NCBI GenBank assembly: GCA_964538025.1
Contig: CAZICZ010000001.1
Span: forward strand, 124,001-188,000
Source: UBA5078 sp964538025
GTDB taxonomy: Bacteria > Pseudomonadota > Gammaproteobacteria > Pseudomonadales > Pseudohongiellaceae
Reading direction: 5' to 3'
DNA: 64,000 bases
Under the pieces are notes generated by a model. The model was not told the DNA's origin. It did no database searches and worked only from the letters and a program-made list of their open reading frames with translations. A program made the position numbers and the translations under genes. Positions 16,188 through 24,888 of the stretch are shown here, in pieces (position 1 is the first letter of the stretch; every line of letters begins with the position of its first letter).

Positions 16188-19076
16188 TTACATTTCGTAA
16201 GTGATACGTGCGTAGACCATGCGGCCTGTTGGATCGTACAGAACAGATTCCATACCGCCCAGCATCGGCACCTTCTGCGGCTCACGGTCGAACAGGTTGC
16301 GCGCACCGATGGTGAACGCGAACTCGCCGCCGAGGGCTTCGTACTGGCTGAAGTTGTACGCGGCATCCACGATGGTGGAGTCGTGCAGTTCAGTCACGGT
16401 ACGGTAGTTGCTGAAGGGCAGTGCAGCCTGGAAGGAGAACGGATTCGCATCAAACACCATGCTGTCGATATAACGAGCCGTCATGTTGGCGCTGTGCTGG
16501 CCACGAACCCAACCCAGACTCAGGTTGGCCTTGAGTTCCGGCATCGGAGGAACTGCACCGGTGTTGTCATTCTGACGGCCCACGGCTTCCACCACGGGAC
16601 GATCAGCGGACAACTGGTACTGATAGGAGTCCACATAAGTGGCATCCAGACCGACATTGAACATGCCCAGGTCGCCGATGGAGAAGCGGTAGCTGAACTT
16701 CAGGTCGTACGCCTGTACCAACATGCTGGACGCGTTGGAAGAACCGCTGATGATGCGATCGATCTGCGCCATGTTGTTGGGATCGCGCTGGATGCGCTTG
16801 TCGGAACGCGGATCAGCATTCCAGGCAGCAACCTGCGCCAGGGTGGGCTTGCCAGGGCCGGCAAATCCAGTGGCAACCTTGAAGTTGAAGAAGTCCGCAT
16901 TCAGCACGTCGTTGGTGGTGGAGGTCACGATACGGTCGGTAAAGTCCGTCTCGCTCCAGTCCAGTGACAGCGTCATGCCTTCAATCAGGTCCAGCTCGAA
17001 GCCGATGCTCTGCGTATCGGCAGACTCCGGCACCAGGTTCGGGTTACCGCGTGAGCAGTTTGCCGTGAAGGCAGCGAAGCTGGTGAAGGGGTCGGCCACG
17101 TTGGTCAGACCACAGGACTCCGGATCATTCAACTGACCCAGGCTTGGCGCGATGAAGGATGAGCCCATGCTTGCGCGCAGGGTGAGTCTGTCCATCGGGG
17201 TGTACACAATCCCGTACTTGGGATCGGTAGAGCTCTGGCCAGTGGAGTAGGACTCGTCACGCACGGCCACCTGCAGCTCGAGGTTATCGAGCAGCGGCAG
17301 AGAGGCTTCGGCGAAATACGCGTCTACGGAACGGCCGTCAGTGTTCGGATACAGCTTGGTGCCGATGAACACGTCGCCGGTCAGGCTGTGCAGCGAGGGC
17401 ACATTGCTGAAACGGTCTTCACGACGCTGATAGCCCACCGCCGCACCAATGGCGCCGCCGGGCAGTTCGAAGCCGCCCAGAGGCACTTCACCGTTGAACA
17501 CGATATCCAGCGTCTGCAGCTTGTCTTCGTCGTTGACGCGGTTTTGCACATAGGTAGAGTCAGCGACTGCCTGCGTGTTCAGCGTGGACGGATCCGTGGA
17601 GACGAAGGGGTTGAAGCAGGCTTCGCGGTCATTGATCACGTCGCAGTTCAGACCCTGCTGGAGCATGCCGAGGCTGAAGTTGTTCGCCAGGCTCTTGTCC
17701 TGCTGGTAAGAGAAGGTATAGGTCGCATTCCCGCGCCAGTCGTCCAGGAAGGGGACAGCGAAGTCTGCCTTGAAGGCCTGACGGACGCCGCGGATATACG
17801 CGTCGCCATGGGTCGCACCGTCACTGCCGAGCTGCGAGGGCAATGTGCCCTGCTTGCCCCAGGGACGCCATGCGCCAAACTTCACGTCTTCGTTGAAGGC
17901 GATGCCGTTAGGGTCGAGGATGACCTGGCCGGCAGCATTGCGATCGGGAATGCCGTCACCGTTGGCGTCCTGGGCGAACAGAAGCGCGCCCGTGGAGGTT
18001 TTCGCACGGAAGGGGTTGCCGGGCAGCTCGCCACGAATCACGGGCAGTTCGCTTACGCGGCCACCGGGGTTCGCGGGGGAACCACGGTTGTAGTTGCGAC
18101 GCGAGAAATAGCTTGTCTGCGCGCTGAAGCTGAAATCGGGGCTGACATCGTAAGACAGGTTCAGGAACGCCGTTCCAGTGTCTTGTGCAACGCGGTAATC
18201 CCAGAATTCGCCGAAGTCATACCAGCACTGGCCACCGAAGGTGAAACCATTGGGGTTGTTGCCGGGAACGGTCGGGTCCTGACGGACGCCGCCACAGTTC
18301 GGATCGGATTTGGTTGACGTGCGGCCCGTCAGGTTGCCGGCTGCATCGCGCGTCGGTACCAGGTAACGGCCGGGGTTTGGCGTACTGGACGAGGTCAGGC
18401 CTGCGTTCATCTGGTCGGGGCGGTCGATCATCTTCAGACGACCGTTCGTGCGCCACTCGGCCGCAGCAACGATATTGAGACCATTCCACTCGGTGCCACC
18501 CAGGAAGCTGATGGTGGTGTCCTTGTAATCCCCACGGCTGTCGCCCTGCTGGTACAGCTCGACCTTGACGCCGTCATACGCGGAGCGCGGCACAAAGTTC
18601 ACCACGCCGGCCACAGCCTGTGACCCGTACAGTGCCGCAGCACCATCGGTCACGATATCAAGACGCTGGATGGCAATCTGGGGCAGGAAGGTGTTGACGT
18701 TGGTGCCAATCACACGCATGCCGTCCACGAGGTTCAATGTAGCGCCAGCGCCAAGACCACGCAGGTTGATGGACGTGGCGGTACTGGATGCGCCTGTCAG
18801 GGAGTTCTGGGTAATGGTAGAACCCTGGTTGAAACTCAGGTTGAAAACCACGTCACCCAGGTTGGGTGTCCCTTCCGCAGCAAGATCTTCTGCAGTCAAC
18901 TGGGTAATGGGCGACGCGGCACGGAAACCTTCGGTGCGACGAATAAAGGAGCCGGTAACAACGACTTCCTCGACATCAGGTGCCTGCGCTAAGGCAGTCC
19001 CGGAGATTTGCAGCAAGGAGATGGAAATTGCTGCGCAAAGTAACTTCTTCTGTGGAAATGAACTACTAAACTTCAT
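16188..19076 (-). CDS. TonB-dependent receptor, pair A copy 1
   Basis: Predicted 962 residues. A signal peptide (about 1-30, ending GTALAQ) is followed at once by a TonB-box-like VEEVVVTGS (about 34-42), a plug domain (about 50-170; SINLRGLGAGATLNLVDGMRV and AALYGSQAVAGVVNFV) and a 22-strand barrel. It takes up a specific ligand across the outer membrane using TonB energy. The ligand is not evident: no Fur-type box or catabolic genes adjoin it. Its close relative lies immediately upstream (19604-22516) in the same orientation. AGAGG precedes the ATG. The last residues are ARITYEM, without the terminal aromatic that most barrels have. Confidence 0.94.
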   Translation of the reverse strand: MKFSSSFPQKKLLCAAISISLLQISGTALAQAPDVEEVVVTGSFIRRTEGFRAASPITQLTAEDLAAEGTPNLGDVVFNLSFNQGSTITQNSLTGASSTATSINLRGLGAGATLNLVDGMRVIGTNVNTFLPQIAIQRLDIVTDGAAALYGSQAVAGVVNFVPRSAYDGVKVELYQQGDSRGDYKDTTISFLGGTEWNGLNIVAAAEWRTNGRLKMIDRPDQMNAGLTSSSTPNPGRYLVPTRDAAGNLTGRTSTKSDPNCGGVRQDPTVPGNNPNGFTFGGQCWYDFGEFWDYRVAQDTGTAFLNLSYDVSPDFSFSAQTSYFSRRNYNRGSPANPGGRVSELPVIRGELPGNPFRAKTSTGALLFAQDANGDGIPDRNAAGQVILDPNGIAFNEDVKFGAWRPWGKQGTLPSQLGSDGATHGDAYIRGVRQAFKADFAVPFLDDWRGNATYTFSYQQDKSLANNFSLGMLQQGLNCDVINDREACFNPFVSTDPSTLNTQAVADSTYVQNRVNDEDKLQTLDIVFNGEVPLGGFELPGGAIGAAVGYQRREDRFSNVPSLHSLTGDVFIGTKLYPNTDGRSVDAYFAEASLPLLDNLELQVAVRDESYSTGQSSTDPKYGIVYTPMDRLTLRASMGSSFIAPSLGQLNDPESCGLTNVADPFTSFAAFTANCSRGNPNLVPESADTQSIGFELDLIEGMTLSLDWSETDFTDRIVTSTTNDVLNADFFNFKVATGFAGPGKPTLAQVAAWNADPRSDKRIQRDPNNMAQIDRIISGSSNASSMLVQAYDLKFSYRFSIGDLGMFNVGLDATYVDSYQYQLSADRPVVEAVGRQNDNTGAVPPMPELKANLSLGWVRGQHSANMTARYIDSMVFDANPFSFQAALPFSNYRTVTELHDSTIVDAAYNFSQYEALGGEFAFTIGARNLFDREPQKVPMLGGMESVLYDPTGRMVYARITYEM

Positions 19077-19521
19077 ATTTCGACCTCTAATATATTATTT
19101 TGGCCGCCCAAGCAAAGCGCCACATCTGCTATCCATATGCGGCATCGGGCGGTCGAATGATTTGAGACAAGAAGCGTGTCGAAACGTCACTACTGCCTAA
19201 TCTTTTTGTTATATTTATCAAAAAGATAAATGACGTCACACGAATTTAAGATGTGAGACGTGCCAATTCCCCCAAATCCATTTTTACTCTCCCTTTCCGG
19301 AAATTCCACCTGGGGCAGTGTTTCCGGGCGCTGAATATAGCACCTGAAAATTTGATGTAAAAGCGTTATTTCCATTCGCATCTAACGATTAAGAGACGAC
19401 CCGACCCCTTGATTGCTTGGGTCGCGGACGCAATGTGGTTGATTTGTCACCTTTTTTCATGGAATACATGTCACCTTTTGCAGGTGCAATTACCGGCAGA
19501 AAAAATCTGGAAAAATAGCGC
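19077..19521. other. Intergenic region upstream of TonB receptor pair A copy 1
   Basis: About 445 bases, AT-richer than the coding sequence, with no convincing gene. It holds the inverted repeat at 19214-19230 and a direct repeat GTCACCTTTT at 19446-19455 and 19470-19479 (24 bases apart, about one and a quarter turns beyond two helical turns). The length and content suggest a promoter with regulator sites for the receptor gene on the minus strand. Confidence 0.5.
19214..19230. promoter_or_regulatory. Inverted repeat TTTATC-N5-GATAAA upstream of TonB receptor
   Basis: Perfect 6-bp arms with an AAAAA spacer, about 140 bases upstream of the copy 1 start codon. The sequence TTATCAAA inside it recurs within the different inverted repeat in front of copy 2 (22551-22574). 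It is a plausible operator; the regulator is unknown. Confidence 0.4.
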
Positions 19522-19555
19522 AAAAAAAGGGTGTTCTCCCTGCGGAGAACACCCT
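19522..19555 (-). terminator. Intrinsic terminator of TonB receptor pair A copy 2
   Basis: Perfect 11-bp stem GGGTGTTCTCC/GGAGAACACCC with a four-base loop, followed on the minus strand by seven T residues. Confidence 0.92.
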
Positions 19556-19566
19556 TGAGTCTGACA

Positions 19567-19594
19567 CTCCTTCGCGGAAATTCCCGCGAAGGAG
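19567..19594. repeat. Strong hairpin just after TonB receptor stop codon
   Basis: Perfect 11-bp arms CTCCTTCGCGG and CCGCGAAGGAG with a six-base loop, only nine bases from the receptor stop and just before the intrinsic terminator. It lacks its own T-tract, so it may protect the 3' end of the transcript rather than terminate it. Confidence 0.7.
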
Positions 19595-19603
19595 AGGGGT
19601 CAA

Positions 19604-22516
19604 TTACATTTCGTAAGTGACGCGAGCGTAGAGCATACGGCCAGTTGGATCGTACAGAACGGATTCTATACCACCCAGCATCGGGACCTTCTGCGGCATA
19701 CGGTCGAACAGGTTGCGAGCTCCTACGGTGAAGGAGAAGTCGCCACCCAGTGCCTCATAGCCAGTGTAGTTGTAGCTGGCGTCGAAAATCAGCGATGAAC
19801 GCAACATGGAAGGGTTGCGGAAATTGCTGAACGGCATTCTGGCCTGGTACGCAAACGGATCGGCATCGAACACCACGTGGTGGATGTAGCGGCCGGTCAG
19901 GTTGGCACTGTGCTGGCCGCTCAGCCAGCCCATGGTCAGGTTACCTTTCCAACGTGGCATGGGGGGAGTCGCCCCGGTGTTGTTGTTTTGCAGGCCAGCA
20001 GCCTCAACAACAGGACGGTCGGCACGCAGTTGGTACTTGTAGGAATCCACATAGGTACCGTCCAGCGCGACGCTGAACATGCCCAGATCACCCACGGAGA
20101 AGCGGTAGCTCCACTTCAGGTCTGCCGCGCGCACCAGCATGCTGGACGCATTGGAAGATCCGCTGATGATGCGGTCGATCTGATCAAGCGCCAGCGGGTT
20201 ACGCTGAATGCGCTTGTCGGAACGGGGATCCGCTACCCAGGCAGCGACCTGCGCAAGCGTGGGCTTGCCGGTGCCAGCAAAGCCGGTAGCCTGCTTGAAG
20301 TTGAAGAAGTCCGTTGCCAGCACGTCGGCTGTCGTGGAGCTGACGATACGGTCGGTGAAGTCCGTTTCGCTCCAGTCGATGGAGATCTTCATGTCTTCGA
20401 TCAGGTCCAGCTCAAAGCCAACGCTCAGCGTATCGGCAGACTCCGGCACCAGGTTCGGGTTGCCGCGTGAGCAGTTTGCGGTGAACGCAGCGAACGTGGT
20501 GAAGGGGTCGGACACGTTGGTGAGGCCGCAGGACTCGGGCGCATTCAACTGATCCAGAGTCGGAGCAATGAAGGAGGTGCCCATGCTGGCGCGCAGCGTC
20601 AGACGATCAATCGGGGTGTACACGATGCCGTACTTCGGATCGGTAGAGGACTGACCGGTGCTGTACTTCTCATTGCGGATTGCCGCAGAGACTTCCAGGT
20701 TATCCAGCACTGGCAGAGACAATTCCAGGAAGTAGGAATCGACGTGACGGCCATCGCTGGTCGGGAACAGCTGCGAACCGATGAACACATCCCCGGTCAG
20801 GCTGTGCAGGCTGGGGGTGTTGTTGAACCGGTCGGAACGGCGCTGATAGCCCAAGGCTGACGCAATGGTACCGCCTGGCAGTTCGAAGCCGCCCAGTGGC
20901 ACATCCCCGCTGAAGACCAGGTCGAAGGTCTGCAGTTTGTCCACGTTGTGGACGCGGTTGCTGTGCAGCACGGTGGAATCAGCCACTTCCTGCGTGTTCA
21001 GGAATTGCGGATCAGTCGCCACGAAGGGGTTGAAGCACGCGTCGCGATCTTTGAGCACGTCGCAGTTCAGACCCTGCTTGATTGCCCCCAGAGAGAAGTT
21101 GGGAGCCAGGCTCTTGTCTGTCTGTGTTGAGTAGACATACGTCGCCACACCGCGCCAGCCATCGATATAGGGAACAGCGAAGTCAGCCTTGAAGGTCTGT
21201 CTGAAGCCCGTCACGTACGTGTCGGAACCCAGTGAGCCGTCAGAGTTGAGCTGGCTCGGCAGGGTGCCCTGCTTACCCCAGGGGCGCCAAGAGGCGAAAC
21301 GCACGTCCTCGTTGAAGGCGATCCCGTTCGGGTCGAGGATTACGGCGCCGCTCGCATCGCGGTCGGGCAAACCGTCTTTGTTGGCATCACGTGCAAACAA
21401 CAGGGCACCGGTGGAGCTCTTCGCGCGGAAGGGGTTGCCCGGCAGTTCGCCGCGGATAACCGGCAGTTCGGACACACGGCCGCCTGGGTTGGAGGCAGAC
21501 CCGCGGTTGTACGCGCGGCGTGAGAAGTAGCTGGTGGTTGCGGCAATGCTCAGGTCCGGGCTCACGTCATAGGACATGTTCAGGAAAGCAGTGCCAACGT
21601 CCTGGGCAGTACGGTAATCCCAGAATTCACCGTAGTCATACCAGCAGCGCGTGCCGGCGGCGGTTCCGGTCTGGGAGAACAGGAAGCCGTTCGGGTTGGC
21701 GCCCTGTTGGGTCGGGTCTTCGCGAGTCGTGCCACAGCCCGGGTCAGGCAGTGTGGTGGTGCGACCGGTCAGTTTCCCGCTGGCATCGCGCAAGGGCACG
21801 GTGTAGTTGCCAGGGTTGGACGTAGAAGAAGAGGTCAGACCGGCATTCATCTGGTCCGGACGGTCTCGCATGCGCAGCGTGCCGTTGGTACGCCATTCGG
21901 CCGCACCCACGATGTTCACGCCATTCCACTCGGTCCCTGCCAGCGCGCTGATCAGGGTGTCCTTGTAATCACCGCGGTCATCGCCCTGCTGATACAGTTC
22001 GATCTTGGCGCCATCGTAGGCATCGCGGGACACAAAGTTGACCACGCCAGCCACCGCCTGGGAACCGTACAGCGCAGCGGCGCCGTCCGTCACGATGTCC
22101 AGACGCTGCAGCGCGATCTGCGGAACGAAGGTGTTGACGTTGGTCCCAATCACGCGCATGCCATCCACCAGGTTCAGTGTCGCGCCTGCGCCAAGACCGC
22201 GCAGGTTGATGGAAGTGGTGGTGCTGGACGCGCCCGTGAGGGAGTTTTGTGTAATGGAAGAGCCCTGGTTGAAGCTCATGTTATGGATCACGTCACCGAG
22301 GTTGGGTGTCCCGGCAACGGCGATATCCTCTGCCCCGATCTGAGTGATCGGAGACGCGGCGCGGAATCCTTCCGTGCGACGAATAAAGGAGCCTGTTACA
22401 ACGACTTCTTCAACGTCTGGCTGTTGCGCAACGCTAGTACCACTGACCTGAAGCAAGCCCAGGGAAATGGCGGCGCAAAGCAGTTTCTTTTGTGGAGCAG
22501 AACGGAAAATATACAT
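19604..22516 (-). CDS. TonB-dependent receptor, pair A copy 2
   Basis: Predicted 970 residues with a signal peptide (about 1-30), VEEVVVTGS at the mature N-terminus, plug domain and barrel. The first 150 residues are almost the same as those of copy 1 (16188-19076), and the shared VPMLGG.ESVLYDPTGRM.YAR.TYEM ending shows a recent tandem duplication. Differences cluster in the signal peptide and barrel loops, for example an extra QTGTAAGTR segment near residue 285. That suggests the two bind related but not identical ligands. AAGGGGGA lies about five bases before the ATG. No ligand can be assigned. Confidence 0.94.
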   Translation of the reverse strand: MYIFRSAPQKKLLCAAISLGLLQVSGTSVAQQPDVEEVVVTGSFIRRTEGFRAASPITQIGAEDIAVAGTPNLGDVIHNMSFNQGSSITQNSLTGASSTTTSINLRGLGAGATLNLVDGMRVIGTNVNTFVPQIALQRLDIVTDGAAALYGSQAVAGVVNFVSRDAYDGAKIELYQQGDDRGDYKDTLISALAGTEWNGVNIVGAAEWRTNGTLRMRDRPDQMNAGLTSSSTSNPGNYTVPLRDASGKLTGRTTTLPDPGCGTTREDPTQQGANPNGFLFSQTGTAAGTRCWYDYGEFWDYRTAQDVGTAFLNMSYDVSPDLSIAATTSYFSRRAYNRGSASNPGGRVSELPVIRGELPGNPFRAKSSTGALLFARDANKDGLPDRDASGAVILDPNGIAFNEDVRFASWRPWGKQGTLPSQLNSDGSLGSDTYVTGFRQTFKADFAVPYIDGWRGVATYVYSTQTDKSLAPNFSLGAIKQGLNCDVLKDRDACFNPFVATDPQFLNTQEVADSTVLHSNRVHNVDKLQTFDLVFSGDVPLGGFELPGGTIASALGYQRRSDRFNNTPSLHSLTGDVFIGSQLFPTSDGRHVDSYFLELSLPVLDNLEVSAAIRNEKYSTGQSSTDPKYGIVYTPIDRLTLRASMGTSFIAPTLDQLNAPESCGLTNVSDPFTTFAAFTANCSRGNPNLVPESADTLSVGFELDLIEDMKISIDWSETDFTDRIVSSTTADVLATDFFNFKQATGFAGTGKPTLAQVAAWVADPRSDKRIQRNPLALDQIDRIISGSSNASSMLVRAADLKWSYRFSVGDLGMFSVALDGTYVDSYKYQLRADRPVVEAAGLQNNNTGATPPMPRWKGNLTMGWLSGQHSANLTGRYIHHVVFDADPFAYQARMPFSNFRNPSMLRSSLIFDASYNYTGYEALGGDFSFTVGARNLFDRMPQKVPMLGGIESVLYDPTGRMLYARVTYEM

Positions 22517-22857
22517 TTTTCCCCCTTGATTGTTTTTGTTTAGGACTACGAAAATTACTTATCAAAGTAATTTTCCCGACATTCAAAGACAGGGAGGTAG
22601 AGAGTGGACGACACCGGAAAAGAAGACGAAAAGAGGCACTGCCCCCCGCACGCCACCCTGCCCGGTCACTCCAATCGAACACGTTTTGACCGAAGCCAAA
22701 ATCCCGGAAATGACTGCCTGTGTAGGCTGCGCGCTCAGGTGAGAGCCAGCCTGTGCGGGTATATACCCGGCCCGAAAAAGGCCGCAATGACAAAAAACAA
22801 GGGAGCGGAGGTTCTACGATGAAAGGAACGTTTTTAGCGATGAAATGAATTACATTC
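22517..22857. other. Intergenic region upstream of TonB receptor pair A copy 2
   Basis: About 340 bases without a supported gene. It contains the inverted repeat at 22551-22574 near the receptor start. The rest, between that and the 3' end of the aldehyde dehydrogenase gene, shows no clear terminator or RNA. Confidence 0.5.
22551..22574. promoter_or_regulatory. Inverted repeat AAAATTAC-N8-GTAATTTT upstream of TonB receptor
   Basis: Perfect 8-bp arms with an eight-base spacer containing TTATCAAA, 35 bases upstream of the copy 2 start codon. The position, overlapping where a promoter or leader would be, suits an operator. As RNA it would be a weak A/U stem. Confidence 0.5.
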
Positions 22858-24336
22858 TTAAGAGGAAGACCCGACTCCGGCAATGCAGAGATACTTCAAT
22901 TCGAGGTATTCATCGATGCCGTGACGCGATCCTTCCCGTCCGATTCCCGATGCCTTGACGCCGCCAAACGGAGCAAGCTCGGTGGAAATCAGGCCGGTGT
23001 TCACCCCCACCATGCCATACTCCAAGGCCTCCGCAACACGAAAAACGCGCCCCATGTCCCTTGTAAAAAAATACGATGCCAAACCAAATTCGGTATCGTT
23101 CGCCAAAGCAATGGCTTCCGATTCTGTGTCAAATTGCAACAAAGCCGCCACAGGGCCAAACGTCTCCTCTTTGCACAGGAGCGAAGACTGCGACACATCT
23201 CGTAACAAAGTCGCCTGAAAAAAGGTGCCGCCTAAAGGGTGAGATTCGCCCCCAATCATCACGTTTGCGCCTTTATTTACCGCATCTTCAATGTGGGAGC
23301 GCACTTTTTCCACGGCCTCCCGGCTGATCAACGGGCCCAGTTGCACATTTTCATCCAGCCCGTTTCCAACCTGCAGTTTTTCGATTGCATCACGCAGTCT
23401 TTCTGCAAACGTGTCATATATCCCCGATTGCACATAAAAGCGGTTGGTGCATACACAGGTCTGACCGTTGTTGCGGAATTTGGCCTGCACCGCGGCTTCG
23501 ACGGCGGCATCGAGGTCGGCGTCATCAAACACAATAAAGGGAGCATTGCCCCCCAGCTCCAGGGAGACCCGCTTGATATCCTGCGCACACTGCGCCATCA
23601 GCACGCGCCCGATCTCGGTGGACCCGGTAAAGGAGACCTTGCGAACCACGGGGTTGGAGGTCAGCGCCTCCCCGATCCGGCGTGCGCTTCCCGTGATGAC
23701 GTTGAGCACGCCGGGCGGAATGCCCGCCTCCAGAGCTAGTGCCGCCAGCGCCAGAGCGGAAAACGGCGTCTGCGACGCGGGTTTGACGACCATGGTGCAG
23801 CCGGCAGCCAGGGCAGGAGCTGCCTTTCGGGTCAGCATGGCCGCCGGAAAATTCCAGGGGGTAATGGCCGCAGTGACGCCCACGGGCTGCTTGAACACCA
23901 GCAGGCGCTTGTCCACCTGATGGCCCGGGATGGTTTCCCCGTAGACGCGTTTGGCTTCCTCGGCAAACCATTCGATAAAGGAAGCTGCATAGGCGATCTC
24001 GCCACGCGCCTCTGCGAGCGGCTTGCCCTGCTCCAGTGTCATCAGGCGCGCGAGGTCTTCCTGGTGAACCATGATCAGGTCAAACCAGCGGCGCAAGATC
24101 AGGCTGCGCTCCTTCGCAGGCCGCGCACGCCAGGCCGGCAGTGCGCGCTCGGCGGCAGCCACGGCAAGCCCAGCCTCGATGCCGCCCATGTGCGGCACCG
24201 TGCCCAGCACCTCGCCGGTCGCGGGGTTGTGCACAGTGAGCACACTGTCATCCCGCGCCAGCTCCCACACCCCGTCGATACAGCAGCGCTGACGAAACAG
24301 GGAGGGGGTGTTCAGGCGCGGTTCTGTGGCGGGCAC
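22858..24336 (-). CDS. gabD: NAD(P)+-dependent succinate-semialdehyde dehydrogenase (aldehyde dehydrogenase family)
   Basis: Predicted 492 residues, close to GabD length (about 482). It oxidises succinate semialdehyde to succinate, the last step of GABA and related catabolism. Family elements are PWNFPAAMLTRKAAPALAAGC (cofactor site), FTGSTEIGR, the general-base glutamate in LELGGNAPFIVFDDADLD, and the catalytic cysteine in NNGQTCVCTNR, whose CVC context is typical of the GabD subgroup. The start is GTG with AAGGAG seven bases upstream. It is the third gene of a minus-strand operon, 12 bases after the cytochrome c gene. The pairing with a sulfite-type oxidase is odd, and a different aldehyde substrate remains possible. 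Confidence 0.87.
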   Translation of the reverse strand: MPATEPRLNTPSLFRQRCCIDGVWELARDDSVLTVHNPATGEVLGTVPHMGGIEAGLAVAAAERALPAWRARPAKERSLILRRWFDLIMVHQEDLARLMTLEQGKPLAEARGEIAYAASFIEWFAEEAKRVYGETIPGHQVDKRLLVFKQPVGVTAAITPWNFPAAMLTRKAAPALAAGCTMVVKPASQTPFSALALAALALEAGIPPGVLNVITGSARRIGEALTSNPVVRKVSFTGSTEIGRVLMAQCAQDIKRVSLELGGNAPFIVFDDADLDAAVEAAVQAKFRNNGQTCVCTNRFYVQSGIYDTFAERLRDAIEKLQVGNGLDENVQLGPLISREAVEKVRSHIEDAVNKGANVMIGGESHPLGGTFFQATLLRDVSQSSLLCKEETFGPVAALLQFDTESEAIALANDTEFGLASYFFTRDMGRVFRVAEALEYGMVGVNTGLISTELAPFGGVKASGIGREGSRHGIDEYLELKYLCIAGVGSSS

Positions 24337-24348
24337 GGCGAGGCTCCT

Positions 24349-24888
24349 TTATTGCACCTGACTGCGGTCGATGAAGCCGTCGTGATTCGGCATGACGATG
24401 GCGGGCAGGCTGTTCTGGTCAAGCACACGGTCCTGCTCGATGATGCCCCCCAGATGCAGCACATAGGCCACCACCTGATAAACCTCGGTGTCACTCAGGG
24501 ATTTGGGCGCTGTGGGCGGCATGGCGCGCCGGACATAGTCGTAAAGTGTGCTGGCGTAAGGCCAATAGCTGCCAACGGTCAGCAGAGGCGGTGTGCCGGT
24601 GGTGGACCCGCCCGCGAGAGCAGGTACTCCCTGCCCGCCCTCTCCGTTGGCGCCATGACAGGCAGCGCATTGCGCGTCGTACACGGCCTTGCCCTGCGTC
24701 GCAGTTCCGGAACCGGCGGGCAGCCCCCGACCATCCGGCATCACGATCAGGTCCCAGCCCTGCAGCTGCGTCTCCGAGACGGGACGGCCCAGCTGGACAA
24801 CCGCAGACTCCGGGCTGCTGCTACAGGCGAACAGTCCGGTCAGCATCATAAGTGCGCCGAGTGCGCGACGGGTCTTAGGCGTAAACAT
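24349..24888 (-). CDS. Lipid-anchored mono-haem cytochrome c, sulfite dehydrogenase partner
   Basis: Predicted 179 residues. A lipoprotein signal ends LFAC (Cys22), one haem site CAACH lies at about 74-78, and AMPPTAP near residue 135 may provide the axial methionine. The ATG at 24888 has GGGGGAGGT six bases before it and overlaps the end of the molybdenum oxidoreductase gene by 14 bases, so the two are translationally coupled. The context points to the electron-acceptor subunit of a SorAB- or SoxCD-type enzyme, handing electrons to the respiratory chain in the periplasm. The domain resembles SorB/SoxD cytochromes, but assignment rests mainly on the neighbour. Confidence 0.85.
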   Translation of the reverse strand: MFTPKTRRALGALMMLTGLFACSSSPESAVVQLGRPVSETQLQGWDLIVMPDGRGLPAGSGTATQGKAVYDAQCAACHGANGEGGQGVPALAGGSTTGTPPLLTVGSYWPYASTLYDYVRRAMPPTAPKSLSDTEVYQVVAYVLHLGGIIEQDRVLDQNSLPAIVMPNHDGFIDRSQVQ

